NCBI GenBank assembly: GCA_012026715.1
Contig: VEPB01000127.1
Span: forward strand, 1-5,381
Direction: 5' to 3'
Source of the DNA: Methylococcaceae bacterium
GTDB lineage: Bacteria > Pseudomonadota > Gammaproteobacteria > Methylococcales > Methylococcaceae
DNA length: 5,381 nucleotides
The stretch's first letter is position 1, and every line of letters begins with the position of its first letter. Under the pieces are notes generated by a model, which was given only the letters and a program-made list of their open reading frames with translations, was not told the DNA's origin and searched no databases. Positions 1 through 5,381 of the stretch are shown in pieces. The position numbers and the translations under genes were made by a program.

Positions 1-293
1 AGATCATCTGCGTCGACCGTTACCTCGCCCGCATCTCCACTGCTTCCGCTTCCAGCGCTGGCGTAAAGCCCTGTTCCCTGTCCCTCCACGCGCATCGTGT
101 CGGCTCGCACCCTGATCTTGCCGGCACGCCCGGCACCGAAGGTGGAAACGCCGATCGCGGCGCCATCCCGCATCGTCAAACGGTCTGCATCGACCGCCAC
201 GGCTCCTCCATCTCCCGTGCTCCCCGGGGCGAAAAGACCGGTGTCTTCCCCCTCCAATAGGAGATTGTGCGCTTTTACATCAATAGTCCCTCC
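1..293 (-). repeat. Degenerate 56-residue beta-helix repeats in the TpsA-like protein
   Basis: Read on the minus strand, one unit runs from GGTIDVKA (first base 293) to 126, and the next begins at 125 with AGKIRVRA and continues to the left edge. The offset is 168 bases, or 56 residues. Matching positions include EGEDTGLFA against EGQGTGLYA, and GDGGAVAVDAD against GDAGEVTVDAD. The units are similar in protein but diverged in DNA, as expected for stacked right-handed beta-helix coils. More copies probably lie beyond the window. Confidence 0.6.
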
Positions 294-1250
294 CTTCCGG
301 GAACCCACCGCGCCGGCCTTGATAGAGGCGCCGCCGCTCAGATGCGCATTGTCGGCGCGCACCGAAACGTTACCATCGGCGGCGATCTCGGTTTGGGCAA
401 CAGTAAATTCTCCGGCTCTAATGAATACCTTTCCGCCTCCCTCCGCCTGCACCGAGGGAAGATGTTCTTCCGGAGAACCGCTAATCTCGATTTTCCCCCA
501 GCGGGCAAGGGTTCCCGCCTCAGGCGCCGGCCTTGCCGGAACCTCTCCGGGAGATTTGACGCTGACCAGATCGATCCGCCCGCTCGGAGCAGCGACCCTG
601 CTACTGGTGAGGGTGATATCGCCCCCGACCAGGTCAAGCGTCTTGCCCCTCGGCACTTCCAGCCGGCTGCCGGTCGCGGTGATCGAAGCGGGGTTTTCTC
701 CCAGAAACCCGAAGGCTTCCGGCGGCGCGCTGGTCAGTACGGTGTTTTCCGGGTGGGTCGCGTCAAACCGCCCGCCGGCCCCCAGCTTCAGGTAGTCGGC
801 GGTGCTGACGCGGAAGGAGCCCTGCACGTCCAGGGAAGCATGCCGCCCGAATAGCACTCCGCTGGGATTGATGAACCAGAAGTTGGCCCTGCCGATTTGT
901 GAGCGCAGCGGAGCATCGATAAAGGAACTGCTGCCGCCCGTGACCCGGCTGATGACATTTTCGATGGATGCAGGTCCCGTGAAGGTCGCACTCTCACCGG
1001 TATTGATATTGAAGACCCCGAAGCTGTGAAACAGATTGGAGCCCACCGTTCGCCCCATCGTGTCCGGGATCTGGAAATCGGGGCCTTTGAGTGAGCCCAT
1101 CGGCCCCTGAGTGCCATCCAGTGTCACCTCCGCTCGCGTGTGGGCGGCCACTGACAGGATCAACCAGGCCACGGCAAACTTCCGGGCGATTCCAACAACA
1201 GCCGGTAATGACTGAGTATGTCCGATATCTGTCCTCACCGACCGCCTCAT
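1..1250 (-). CDS. FHA N-terminal (TPS) domain exoprotein, TpsA-like, 3' part outside window
   Basis: Secreted exoprotein of the two-partner secretion type: the N-terminal TPS domain would be recognised by a TpsB outer-membrane transporter and the beta-helix threaded to the cell surface or medium. The frame is open for 416 codons from ATG at 1250 to the left edge. Residues 1-40 form a signal peptide: charged N-region, hydrophobic FAVAWLILSVAA core, likely cleavage after TRA40. The mature part starts EVTLDG, then GSNLFHSF at 70-77, FNINTGESATF at 80-90, RVTGG at 102-106 and FINPSGVLFG at 126-135, the conserved NPxG signature of the filamentous haemagglutinin N-terminal domain. ASLDVQGSF and STADYLKLG follow, then regular beta-helix sequence with Gly/Asp/Val spacing. 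An in-frame TGA directly precedes the ATG, so this is the most upstream ATG in frame; its ribosome site is weak. Ligand and function (adhesin, contact-dependent toxin or other) cannot be told without the C-terminus. It is transcribed divergently from the muramidase gene. Confidence 0.93.
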   Translation of the reverse strand, partial: MRRSVRTDIGHTQSLPAVVGIARKFAVAWLILSVAAHTRAEVTLDGTQGPMGSLKGPDFQIPDTMGRTVGSNLFHSFGVFNINTGESATFTGPASIENVISRVTGGSSSFIDAPLRSQIGRANFWFINPSGVLFGRHASLDVQGSFRVSTADYLKLGAGGRFDATHPENTVLTSAPPEAFGFLGENPASITATGSRLEVPRGKTLDLVGGDITLTSSRVAAPSGRIDLVSVKSPGEVPARPAPEAGTLARWGKIEISGSPEEHLPSVQAEGGGKVFIRAGEFTVAQTEIAADGNVSVRADNAHLSGGASIKAGAVGSRKGGTIDVKAHNLLLEGEDTGLFAPGSTGDGGAVAVDADRLTMRDGAAIGVSTFGAGRAGKIRVRADTMRVEGQGTGLYASAGSGSSGDAGEVTVDADD

Positions 1251-1337
1251 TCATCCATATTCCCGTATTTCCTTCCCGCTCGCCGGTGTCCGGCCATCGC
1301 TGGCTGTTCGGCTTGTCCTGACTTTGCCTCATTGTCT

Positions 1338-1343
1338 CTCCTT
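1338..1343 (-). promoter_or_regulatory. Shine-Dalgarno AAGGAG in front of an out-of-frame ATG
   Basis: On the minus strand AAGGAG lies five bases upstream of ATG at 1332. This is the best ribosome site upstream of the exoprotein gene. The frame it opens is not that of the exoprotein: it runs past the exoprotein start at 1250 and stops near 994. Either it is chance, or a short upstream frame affects translation of the exoprotein, or the assembly has a frameshift between 1332 and 1250. Confidence 0.35.
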
Positions 1344-1396
1344 TGCCCATCGCTTTCCAGCGGCGGCGGAAAATGACCGCAGTTCAATCCGTAGGC

Positions 1397-1410
1397 TCTG
1401 TCTCGACAGA
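1397..1410. promoter_or_regulatory. Inverted repeat TCTGTC-TC-GACAGA, possible operator
   Basis: A perfect 6-base inverted repeat with a 2-base centre, about 150 bases upstream of the exoprotein start. It has the size of a small operator for a dimeric regulator, but I cannot name a protein that binds it, and a 6-base dyad can arise by chance. Confidence 0.2.
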
Positions 1411-1504
1411 AACCCCCAGCGCGAATTCAGTCAGGTTACTGCCCCTCAAACTCCGATTCCATGAAACGGGCTACTCGAACCCTGGTTTTAGATAACTTCA
1501 TCGG

Positions 1505-1520
1505 TGTGATCTAGTTCATA
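1505..1520. promoter_or_regulatory. CRP-like site TGTGA-N6-TCATA
   Basis: The first half matches the CRP consensus TGTGA exactly; the second half differs from TCACA at one base, with the correct 6-base spacer. It lies between the divergent genes, where one bound dimer could affect either promoter. Because no promoter elements are identified, the placement cannot be tested; a match this short may be chance. Confidence 0.25.
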
Positions 1521-1651
1521 GGGAGTTCCGTAATACCTGTGCCATCCTGACCTCGCCATGGGAACCGCGATCTGGACCATGGAAGGTATTTAAGTAAGGC
1601 GGAAGGTTATGGCCAGGTTGGTTGCCACAAGCACATACCGGTTCAGTCAGT

Positions 1652-1682
1652 TGCCAGTATTTTCAAGCTTGAATATGCCAGT
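1652..1682. promoter_or_regulatory. Palindrome TTCAAGCTTGAA between two TGCCAGT direct repeats
   Basis: A perfect 12-base palindrome at 1662-1673 lies between identical heptamers TGCCAGT at 1652-1658 and 1676-1682, which start 24 bases apart. The arrangement resembles a compound binding site for a dimeric regulator. A further direct repeat, TTCAGTCAG, occurs at 1426-1434 and 1642-1650, the second copy just before this site. No regulator gene is in the window, so the role is inferred from structure only. Confidence 0.35.
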
Positions 1683-1890
1683 CCGTGTGGTCATGCACTT
1701 TGGCAGGTTTCCCGAGCCGATAAATTGAGGTTTGAAATACATGACATCACACAAAAGCCAATGCCTGAATCAAAGCTAACGGAGCAGCGGGATACGCAGT
1801 GCATCGGCTATAAGGGACATATACGGCCAAGAAGACATCGGGCCTTAGATGCGCATGTTCCATGTATCACGCAATTTACACAAGATTAAC

Positions 1891-1896
1891 AGGAGG
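1891..1896 (+). promoter_or_regulatory. Strong Shine-Dalgarno AGGAGG before ATG 1901
   Basis: AGGAGG stands four bases before ATG at 1901, which is in the muramidase frame with no stop between. Starting there adds 47 residues, including a hydrophobic stretch VLSVYLTSFLAAW and a basic RRQKRR, ahead of the normal signal peptide. It therefore competes with ATG 2042, which has only a weak GGCGGT seven bases upstream but gives a standard signal peptide. Confidence 0.5.
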
Positions 1897-2041
1897 TTTT
1901 ATGTCATCTCGAAGCCCATTACGCATTCCGCCCACCGTTTTGTCGGTGTATCTGACTTCATTCCTCGCAGCCTGGACCACAACCTCGGGCGCGATCTTTC
2001 AATTTAGGCGCCAGAAGCGCAGGGCCATGGGCGGTATTAGC

Positions 2042-3379
2042 ATGAAGACGAAACGGCCAAGCCATACCACCCGTCTGGTATTGACGACAGTCCTGGCCGC
2101 TGCGGTAATGGCGCCCGTCCATGCCATACCCGGCGGTTACTCGGTAGCTGGCACCGATGTCTCCAACAATGACGGGAGTATCCGCTGGAACGAACTGGCC
2201 GGGGCCGGAATCAAGTTCGGCTGGGCAAAGGCTACCGAAGGCGTTGGTTATGTCGACCCAAACTTCAACGCCAATTATCGCGACGCGAAGACGTACGGAA
2301 TCTACATCGGCGCGTACGCCTTCGGACGGCCTGATAATGGACCGGGCACCGGCAAGGAACAAGCCGACTTCCTCGTCGATAATGCCCAATACGCCAACGA
2401 CGGGAAAACCCTGCCACTACAGCTCGATATTGAATGGCCTTACTGGCAGGGTAATCCCGGCGCGTGCTACGGGCTCTCGCAGGACCAGATGGTGCGGTGG
2501 ATCCGGGATTTCGTGGACGAGGTACAGGCACGTACCGGCCGACCGGCTGCAATCTATACGAACACGCAGTGGTGGAAACAGTGTACCGGGAATAACGCAT
2601 CCTTCGGCGGCAACCCTCTGGAAATCGCCAACTATGATGGAGCGCCGGGTGCGCTTCCGGCGGGCTGGTCGACCTTCACGGCCTGGCAGTATGCAGGAAA
2701 GATTCCGCCGCTGCCGGGGTCCGGCACGGTCTTCAATGGCGACTTGAAGGCGCTCGCCCAATTCGCCGCGGGCGGTGTTGTCCCTGAGCCCACAACCAGT
2801 TACGGGATCACCACCAACGGCCTCAAGGTCAGGGGCGATAACAATAGCTGCCGCAAATATCCCAGCAGCGCGAACTGCTCGCCGGTTGTCGATACCATGA
2901 AAATCGGCGACCGAATCATGCCCAACTGTCAGAAAGCAGGCCAGACTGTCGGTTCCAACCCGTACTGGGTTTATGGCAGGACCACTCACAATAAGACCGG
3001 GTGGATCCCGTCCTGGTGGATCGACTACCCGGATAACGTACTCCCCGGAGTGCCCATCTGTGCCGACGGCAAGTACTGGGTCGATACATTCGCCGACGCG
3101 GCGGGATACCGCTCTGTCAAGTGCATGGATAACGATAGCCCGTACTGCCGTCCCGTAGGCAAGCTGAATGCGGGCAGAAACTATGTGTACTGCAAGAAGC
3201 GGGGTGACCAGGTCAGCGACAGCCGTGGCAACCACAACTACTGGTGGTTGAAGACCGACCTGGACGTCGTCTATCCAGGTGGAAGCAGTTCGGCGTGGGT
3301 CTCCGCTTATTATCTCAGCCGATGGGGCAATAACGAGGTCAAGGACAACAAGGGCGTGGAAATCCCAAACTGCAATTGA
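2042..3379 (+). CDS. Secreted GH25-family lysozyme (muramidase) with two Cys-rich SH3-like modules
   Basis: Predicted N-acetylmuramidase that hydrolyses the beta-1,4 bond between MurNAc and GlcNAc in peptidoglycan. From ATG 2042 it has 445 residues. Residues 1-28 are a signal peptide (MKTKRPSH, hydrophobic LVLTTVLAAAVMA, cleavage after VHA). The GH25 catalytic domain spans about 34-241: GTDVSN with Asp39, FGWAKATEG, GIYIGAYAFGRP, LQLDIEW with Asp129 and Glu131 (the family's DxE catalytic pair), then RPAAIYTN, TAWQYAGK and NGDLKAL. By family knowledge these acidic residues are the active site, so the enzyme looks intact. Residues 251-445 hold two SH3-like modules, probably cell-wall binding. 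ATG 1901 (better ribosome site) and ATG 1862 are alternative starts, adding 47 or 60 residues. GC content is below that of both neighbours, which hints at acquisition. The adjoining CHAT gene lies 350 bases downstream, so a shared operon is doubtful. Confidence 0.94.
   Translation: MKTKRPSHTTRLVLTTVLAAAVMAPVHAIPGGYSVAGTDVSNNDGSIRWNELAGAGIKFGWAKATEGVGYVDPNFNANYRDAKTYGIYIGAYAFGRPDNGPGTGKEQADFLVDNAQYANDGKTLPLQLDIEWPYWQGNPGACYGLSQDQMVRWIRDFVDEVQARTGRPAAIYTNTQWWKQCTGNNASFGGNPLEIANYDGAPGALPAGWSTFTAWQYAGKIPPLPGSGTVFNGDLKALAQFAAGGVVPEPTTSYGITTNGLKVRGDNNSCRKYPSSANCSPVVDTMKIGDRIMPNCQKAGQTVGSNPYWVYGRTTHNKTGWIPSWWIDYPDNVLPGVPICADGKYWVDTFADAAGYRSVKCMDNDSPYCRPVGKLNAGRNYVYCKKRGDQVSDSRGNHNYWWLKTDLDVVYPGGSSSAWVSAYYLSRWGNNEVKDNKGVEIPNCN
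2792..3376 (+). repeat. Two tandem four-cysteine SH3-like modules at the muramidase C-terminus
   Basis: Module 1 covers about residues 251-340 and module 2 about 341-445 (numbered from ATG 2042). Each has four cysteines in the same order: 270, 279, 296, 340 and 361, 369, 384, 444. Each has a C-x(7 or 8)-C pair, a third Cys 15-17 residues later, a Trp-rich middle (NPYWVYG against NYWWLK), a Gly/Ala-Trp-x-Ser/Pro motif (TGWIPSWW against SAWVSAYY), and a closing VPIC or IPNC. This suggests two disulfides per module. The pattern resembles bacterial SH3 modules that I recall from secreted actinobacterial proteins. Confidence 0.6.
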
Positions 3380-3427
3380 ATGGGAAATTGAGTCATCGCT
3401 TCGTGCGAATTCCATTTGCCGAAGACT

Positions 3428-3476
3428 CCCGGCACGCTGTCAACTGGAAGGCCGAGCGTGCCGGGCTGATATTTTT
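3428..3476 (+). terminator. Candidate intrinsic terminator after the muramidase gene
   Basis: CCCGGCACGCT at 3428-3438 pairs perfectly with AGCGTGCCGGG at 3455-3465, giving an 11-base-pair GC-rich stem with a 16-base loop, 49 bases after the stop codon. A run of five T lies at 3472-3476, six bases after the stem. The long loop and the offset T run are not ideal, so efficiency is uncertain, but the position fits transcription ending between the muramidase and CHAT genes. Confidence 0.5.
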
Positions 3477-3710
3477 GCGCCAGGGCAATCGCATCAAGCG
3501 AGAGGTCGCATTTCCGGTATTTTCTGCCGGTAGTGGTCATCCCGACCTGCTTTCAATCGGCGGGCTTTGCTGCCGGCTTTCGCTGTCTTGTTGCCAATGG
3601 GCGGAAGCGAGAGCGGACGAAGACGTTTTGTTGCCTGAGACGAGATATCCCGTAAAGTAAGGTGCCGAACGACACGCCCATCCGCGCGATTTGGCGGCGC
3701 GCCCGGATCA

Positions 3711-3717
3711 GAGGAGG
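3711..3717 (+). promoter_or_regulatory. Shine-Dalgarno GAGGAGG for the CHAT gene
   Basis: GAGGAGG lies 12 bases before ATG 3730, a somewhat long spacing. There is no closer ATG or GTG in frame. It supports 3730 over a downstream GTG at 3790, which would give a shorter signal peptide but has only a weak ribosome site. Confidence 0.55.
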
Positions 3718-3729
3718 CTTCTGCGATCG

Positions 3730-5381
3730 ATGGAGACCCTTGGAGATTTGAAGAGTTCGAGCAGATCAACTTCCCGGCCGGCCAGGGCCGTGATCCGATC
3801 AAGGGTCTTGTTCCTTTGCGCGGGCGCCTGGCTCCTGGTCGCGCACCCCGCATTCGCCGATTCGGGTCCCGTCCCGCTGGCGGATCAATCCATGACGCAG
3901 GGCCTTCTGTCCGTCCGCCACGGCCGGTTCGAGCAGGCTGTGCAAGCCTTCGCTGAGGCCGTCCGACTCTACGACAAGGCGGATCAGGCCGCCAAGGAAA
4001 GCGATGGGCTGAGCCGCTTGGCGGAGGCTTACCAGTCGCTGGGCAAGCGTCAGGAGGCGCTGGGCAGTCTGGAGCAGGCCCTCAGGCTGGCGGAGCCGAC
4101 GGGCGATCAGGACCGAATCGCAGCGGTCCTGGCCGGTTTGGGCAACGCTTACCTGCTGACCGGCGCGCTGGATCAGGCCGGAACCGCTCTGGCGCGGGGA
4201 TTGGCGATGGCCAGGAAATCCGGAAATGTCCCGGTTACAGCATTCATCCTGAACACATCGGGCAAACTGGCGACGGCCCGGCAGCAGTATGCGAAAGCCG
4301 ATGCCGATTTTACTGAAAGCCTGCGCCTGGCCCTTCAGGCCGAGGATCACGCGCTGGCGGTCAAAGCGCTGGCTGATTCGGTCAAGCTTTCCCTGCAAAC
4401 CGGCGACACGGGAAAGACCCCGGAACTTCTGGAGACTGCGCGGGTGTTGGTGGCTAAGCTCGCTCCCTCCCATTTCAAAGCCTATGCCCTGATCGAAATC
4501 GCCCAACTGGCCCGCCGCCTTGAGGACCGCCAACCCGCAGATCGCCACCGCTGGCGTCTGCTGGCCTATGGGACCTACAAGGAAGCGGCAGAGATCGCCG
4601 AGGATCTGGATGACGGGCGCGCCGAATCCTTTGCGTTGGGCTATCTGGGCCGGCTCTATGAGGATGAGGGGCGCCGCGACGAAGCGCTGGATCTGAGCCG
4701 CCGGGCGTCATTCGCGGCCCAGGGGGTGCCGGCCCCGGAGAGCCTCTATCTCTGGCAATGGCAGACCGGGCGGCTGCTTAAGGCCGGCAATGACATTGCC
4801 GGGGCCGTTCTGGCTTATCGACAGGCGGTCTTCACCCTGGAATCCATACGCCAGGACTTTTACCCGGTTGACCAGGGCGGCCCGATTTCCTTCCGCGAGG
4901 CGGTCGGAGCCGCTTATCTGGAACTGGCAGACCTGCTTCTCCGGCACCCGGACCCCGAAGAGCGGCAGACCGATCTGATCGAGGCGCGGGAAACGGTGGA
5001 ACTGCTGAAAGCCGCGGAACTGCGAGACTATTTCCAGGATGAATGCATGACCGCTCTGCAGGCGCGGACAGTCCGCCTGGACCGCCCGCCATCCCGCAGC
5101 GCCGTTCTCTATCCCATCATGCTTCCCGATCGAACCGAGTTGCTGCTGAGCGTGGCCGACGGGGTGAAGCAGGTTACCGTTCCGGCTGGCGCCGAGGAAC
5201 TGACCCGGGAAGTCCGTTCCCTGCGCCGCCTCCTGGAAAAACGCACCACCCGCGAATTCCTGCCCCATGCCCAAAAGATCTATCAATGGCTTATCAAACC
5301 CTTGGAAGCCGATCTTGTGAGCCAGGAAATCACGACGCTGGTCGTGGTACCCGATGGGGCCTTGCGGACCATCCCGATGGC
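3730..5381 (+). CDS. Exported TPR-repeat protein with C-terminal CHAT domain, 3' part outside window
   Basis: The frame is open for 550 codons to the right edge. Residues 1-43 read as a signal peptide: a basic N-region with RSRV, hydrophobic LFLCAGAWLLV, and AFA43 before the cleavage site. From about 55 to 385 there are helical TPR-type repeats of 34-40 residues, for example GRFEQAVQAFAEAVRLY (65-81), AYQSLGKRQEALGSLEQAL, NAYLLTGALDQA, LGRLYEDEGRRDEAL and LLKAGNDIAGAVLAYRQA. The segment AREtvELLKAAELRDYFQDE (about 419-438) is the usual lead-in to CHAT domains. The CHAT domain starts near 457 and reaches its VVVPDGALRTIPM core strand (538-550) at the window end. CHAT domains are caspase-like cysteine peptidases; the His-Cys dyad lies further on, so activity cannot be judged. 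TPRs would bind a partner or substrate. Nearness to the TpsA-like gene suggests a role in exoprotein processing or regulation, which is inference. Confidence 0.93.
   Translation, partial: METLGDLKSSSRSTSRPARAVIRSRVLFLCAGAWLLVAHPAFADSGPVPLADQSMTQGLLSVRHGRFEQAVQAFAEAVRLYDKADQAAKESDGLSRLAEAYQSLGKRQEALGSLEQALRLAEPTGDQDRIAAVLAGLGNAYLLTGALDQAGTALARGLAMARKSGNVPVTAFILNTSGKLATARQQYAKADADFTESLRLALQAEDHALAVKALADSVKLSLQTGDTGKTPELLETARVLVAKLAPSHFKAYALIEIAQLARRLEDRQPADRHRWRLLAYGTYKEAAEIAEDLDDGRAESFALGYLGRLYEDEGRRDEALDLSRRASFAAQGVPAPESLYLWQWQTGRLLKAGNDIAGAVLAYRQAVFTLESIRQDFYPVDQGGPISFREAVGAAYLELADLLLRHPDPEERQTDLIEARETVELLKAAELRDYFQDECMTALQARTVRLDRPPSRSAVLYPIMLPDRTELLLSVADGVKQVTVPAGAEELTREVRSLRRLLEKRTTREFLPHAQKIYQWLIKPLEADLVSQEITTLVVVPDGALRTIPM

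Larger units (their letters stand above)
1251..2041. other. Divergent intergenic region between the exoprotein and muramidase genes
   Basis: About 790 bases separate the two divergent start codons (about 650 if the muramidase starts at 1901). I recognise no gene here. Hand counts of sample 60-base lines give about 38-48% G+C between 1621 and 1920, against 72% at 301-360 and 77% at 4681-4740. The region holds a dyad at 1397-1410, a CRP-like site at 1505-1520, a palindrome between direct repeats at 1652-1682, and Shine-Dalgarno sequences on both strands. I found no convincing -35/-10 pair for either gene; TATAAG at 1809-1814 is a possible -10 but has no matching -35. Confidence 0.6.
3380..3729. 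other. Gap between muramidase and CHAT genes; no recognisable gene
   Basis: These 350 bases contain one terminator-like hairpin near the start and the CHAT ribosome site at the end. Short open frames exist on both strands (for example plus 3376-3660 and minus 3494-3853), but their translations show no domain, signal peptide or homology I recognise, and they overlap each other and the neighbouring genes. I see no tRNA, insertion-sequence end or clear promoter. Confidence 0.5.

Noticed and set aside
97..854. Plus-strand open frames of 195-232 residues opposite the exoprotein gene
   Set aside because: They are antisense shadows of a GC-rich gene; the minus frame carries a signal peptide, TPS motifs and beta-helix repeats, while these show low-complexity Pro/Ser/Arg-rich sequence.
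1282..1294. GCCGG-TGT-CCGGC hairpin in the exoprotein leader
   Set aside because: A 5-base GC stem of this kind is frequent in GC-rich DNA, and there is no T run or conserved context.
1460..1490. GGTTCGAGT-like T-loop sequence on the minus strand, hinting at a tRNA or tRNA-derived attachment site
   Set aside because: The bases either side do not pair as a T-arm stem, and no acceptor or anticodon arm can be drawn around it.
1556..1584. Two CCATGG-containing direct repeats 21 bases apart
   Set aside because: Only the six-base core and a few flanking bases match, which is within chance expectation.
2417..3415. Long minus-strand open frame of 332 residues opposite the muramidase
   Set aside because: The plus frame encodes a clear GH25 enzyme with catalytic residues; the antisense frame has no recognisable domain and no ribosome site of note.
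3553..3681. Minus-strand 42-codon frame beginning MGVSFGTLLYG, faintly like a transposase helix
   Set aside because: It is too short, lacks a ribosome site, and has no adjacent inverted repeats or other transposase sequence.
3799..5286. Minus-strand open frames of 192-249 residues opposite the CHAT gene
   Set aside because: They are Gln/Arg/Gly-rich shadows of the TPR-coding strand, which is continuous through the whole stretch with recognisable repeats and CHAT motifs.

Overview
The window looks like accessory chromosome of a fairly GC-rich Gram-negative bacterium, most likely a gammaproteobacterium. This rests on protein style only: a two-partner-secretion exoprotein of the FHA N-terminal family and a secreted TPR-CHAT protein, a pairing I recall from sulfur- and methane-oxidising gammaproteobacteria and cyanobacteria. 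No rRNA, tRNA or housekeeping gene is present to fix the taxon.

Layout. (1) Positions 1-1250, minus strand: the first 416 codons of a large secreted beta-helix exoprotein (TpsA-like), with signal peptide, TPS domain and the first beta-helix repeats; its 3' end lies off the left edge. (2) Positions 1251-2041: a long divergent intergenic region, more AT-rich than its surroundings, holding several dyads and direct repeats that could be regulatory, plus a textbook Shine-Dalgarno sequence at 1891-1896 that opens an in-frame N-terminal extension of the next gene. (3) Positions 2042-3379, plus strand: a complete secreted GH25-family muramidase with two C-terminal SH3-like modules, each built around four cysteines. 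(4) Positions 3380-3729: a non-coding gap with one terminator-like hairpin and no recognisable gene. (5) Positions 3730-5381, plus strand: the first 550 codons of an exported TPR-CHAT protein; the window ends just inside the CHAT protease-like domain, before its catalytic residues.

How they may work together. All three proteins carry export signals, so the locus is devoted to the cell envelope or the outside of the cell. The TpsA protein would need a TpsB outer-membrane transporter, which is not in this window. The CHAT protein is a candidate peptidase or regulator for exoprotein maturation. The GH25 enzyme cuts peptidoglycan; its lower GC content and Actinobacteria-like SH3 modules suggest it was acquired and lodged between the exoprotein and CHAT genes. 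It could be a bacteriolytic factor. No dedicated inhibitor or immunity gene is visible. The functional link among the three is inference from proximity.
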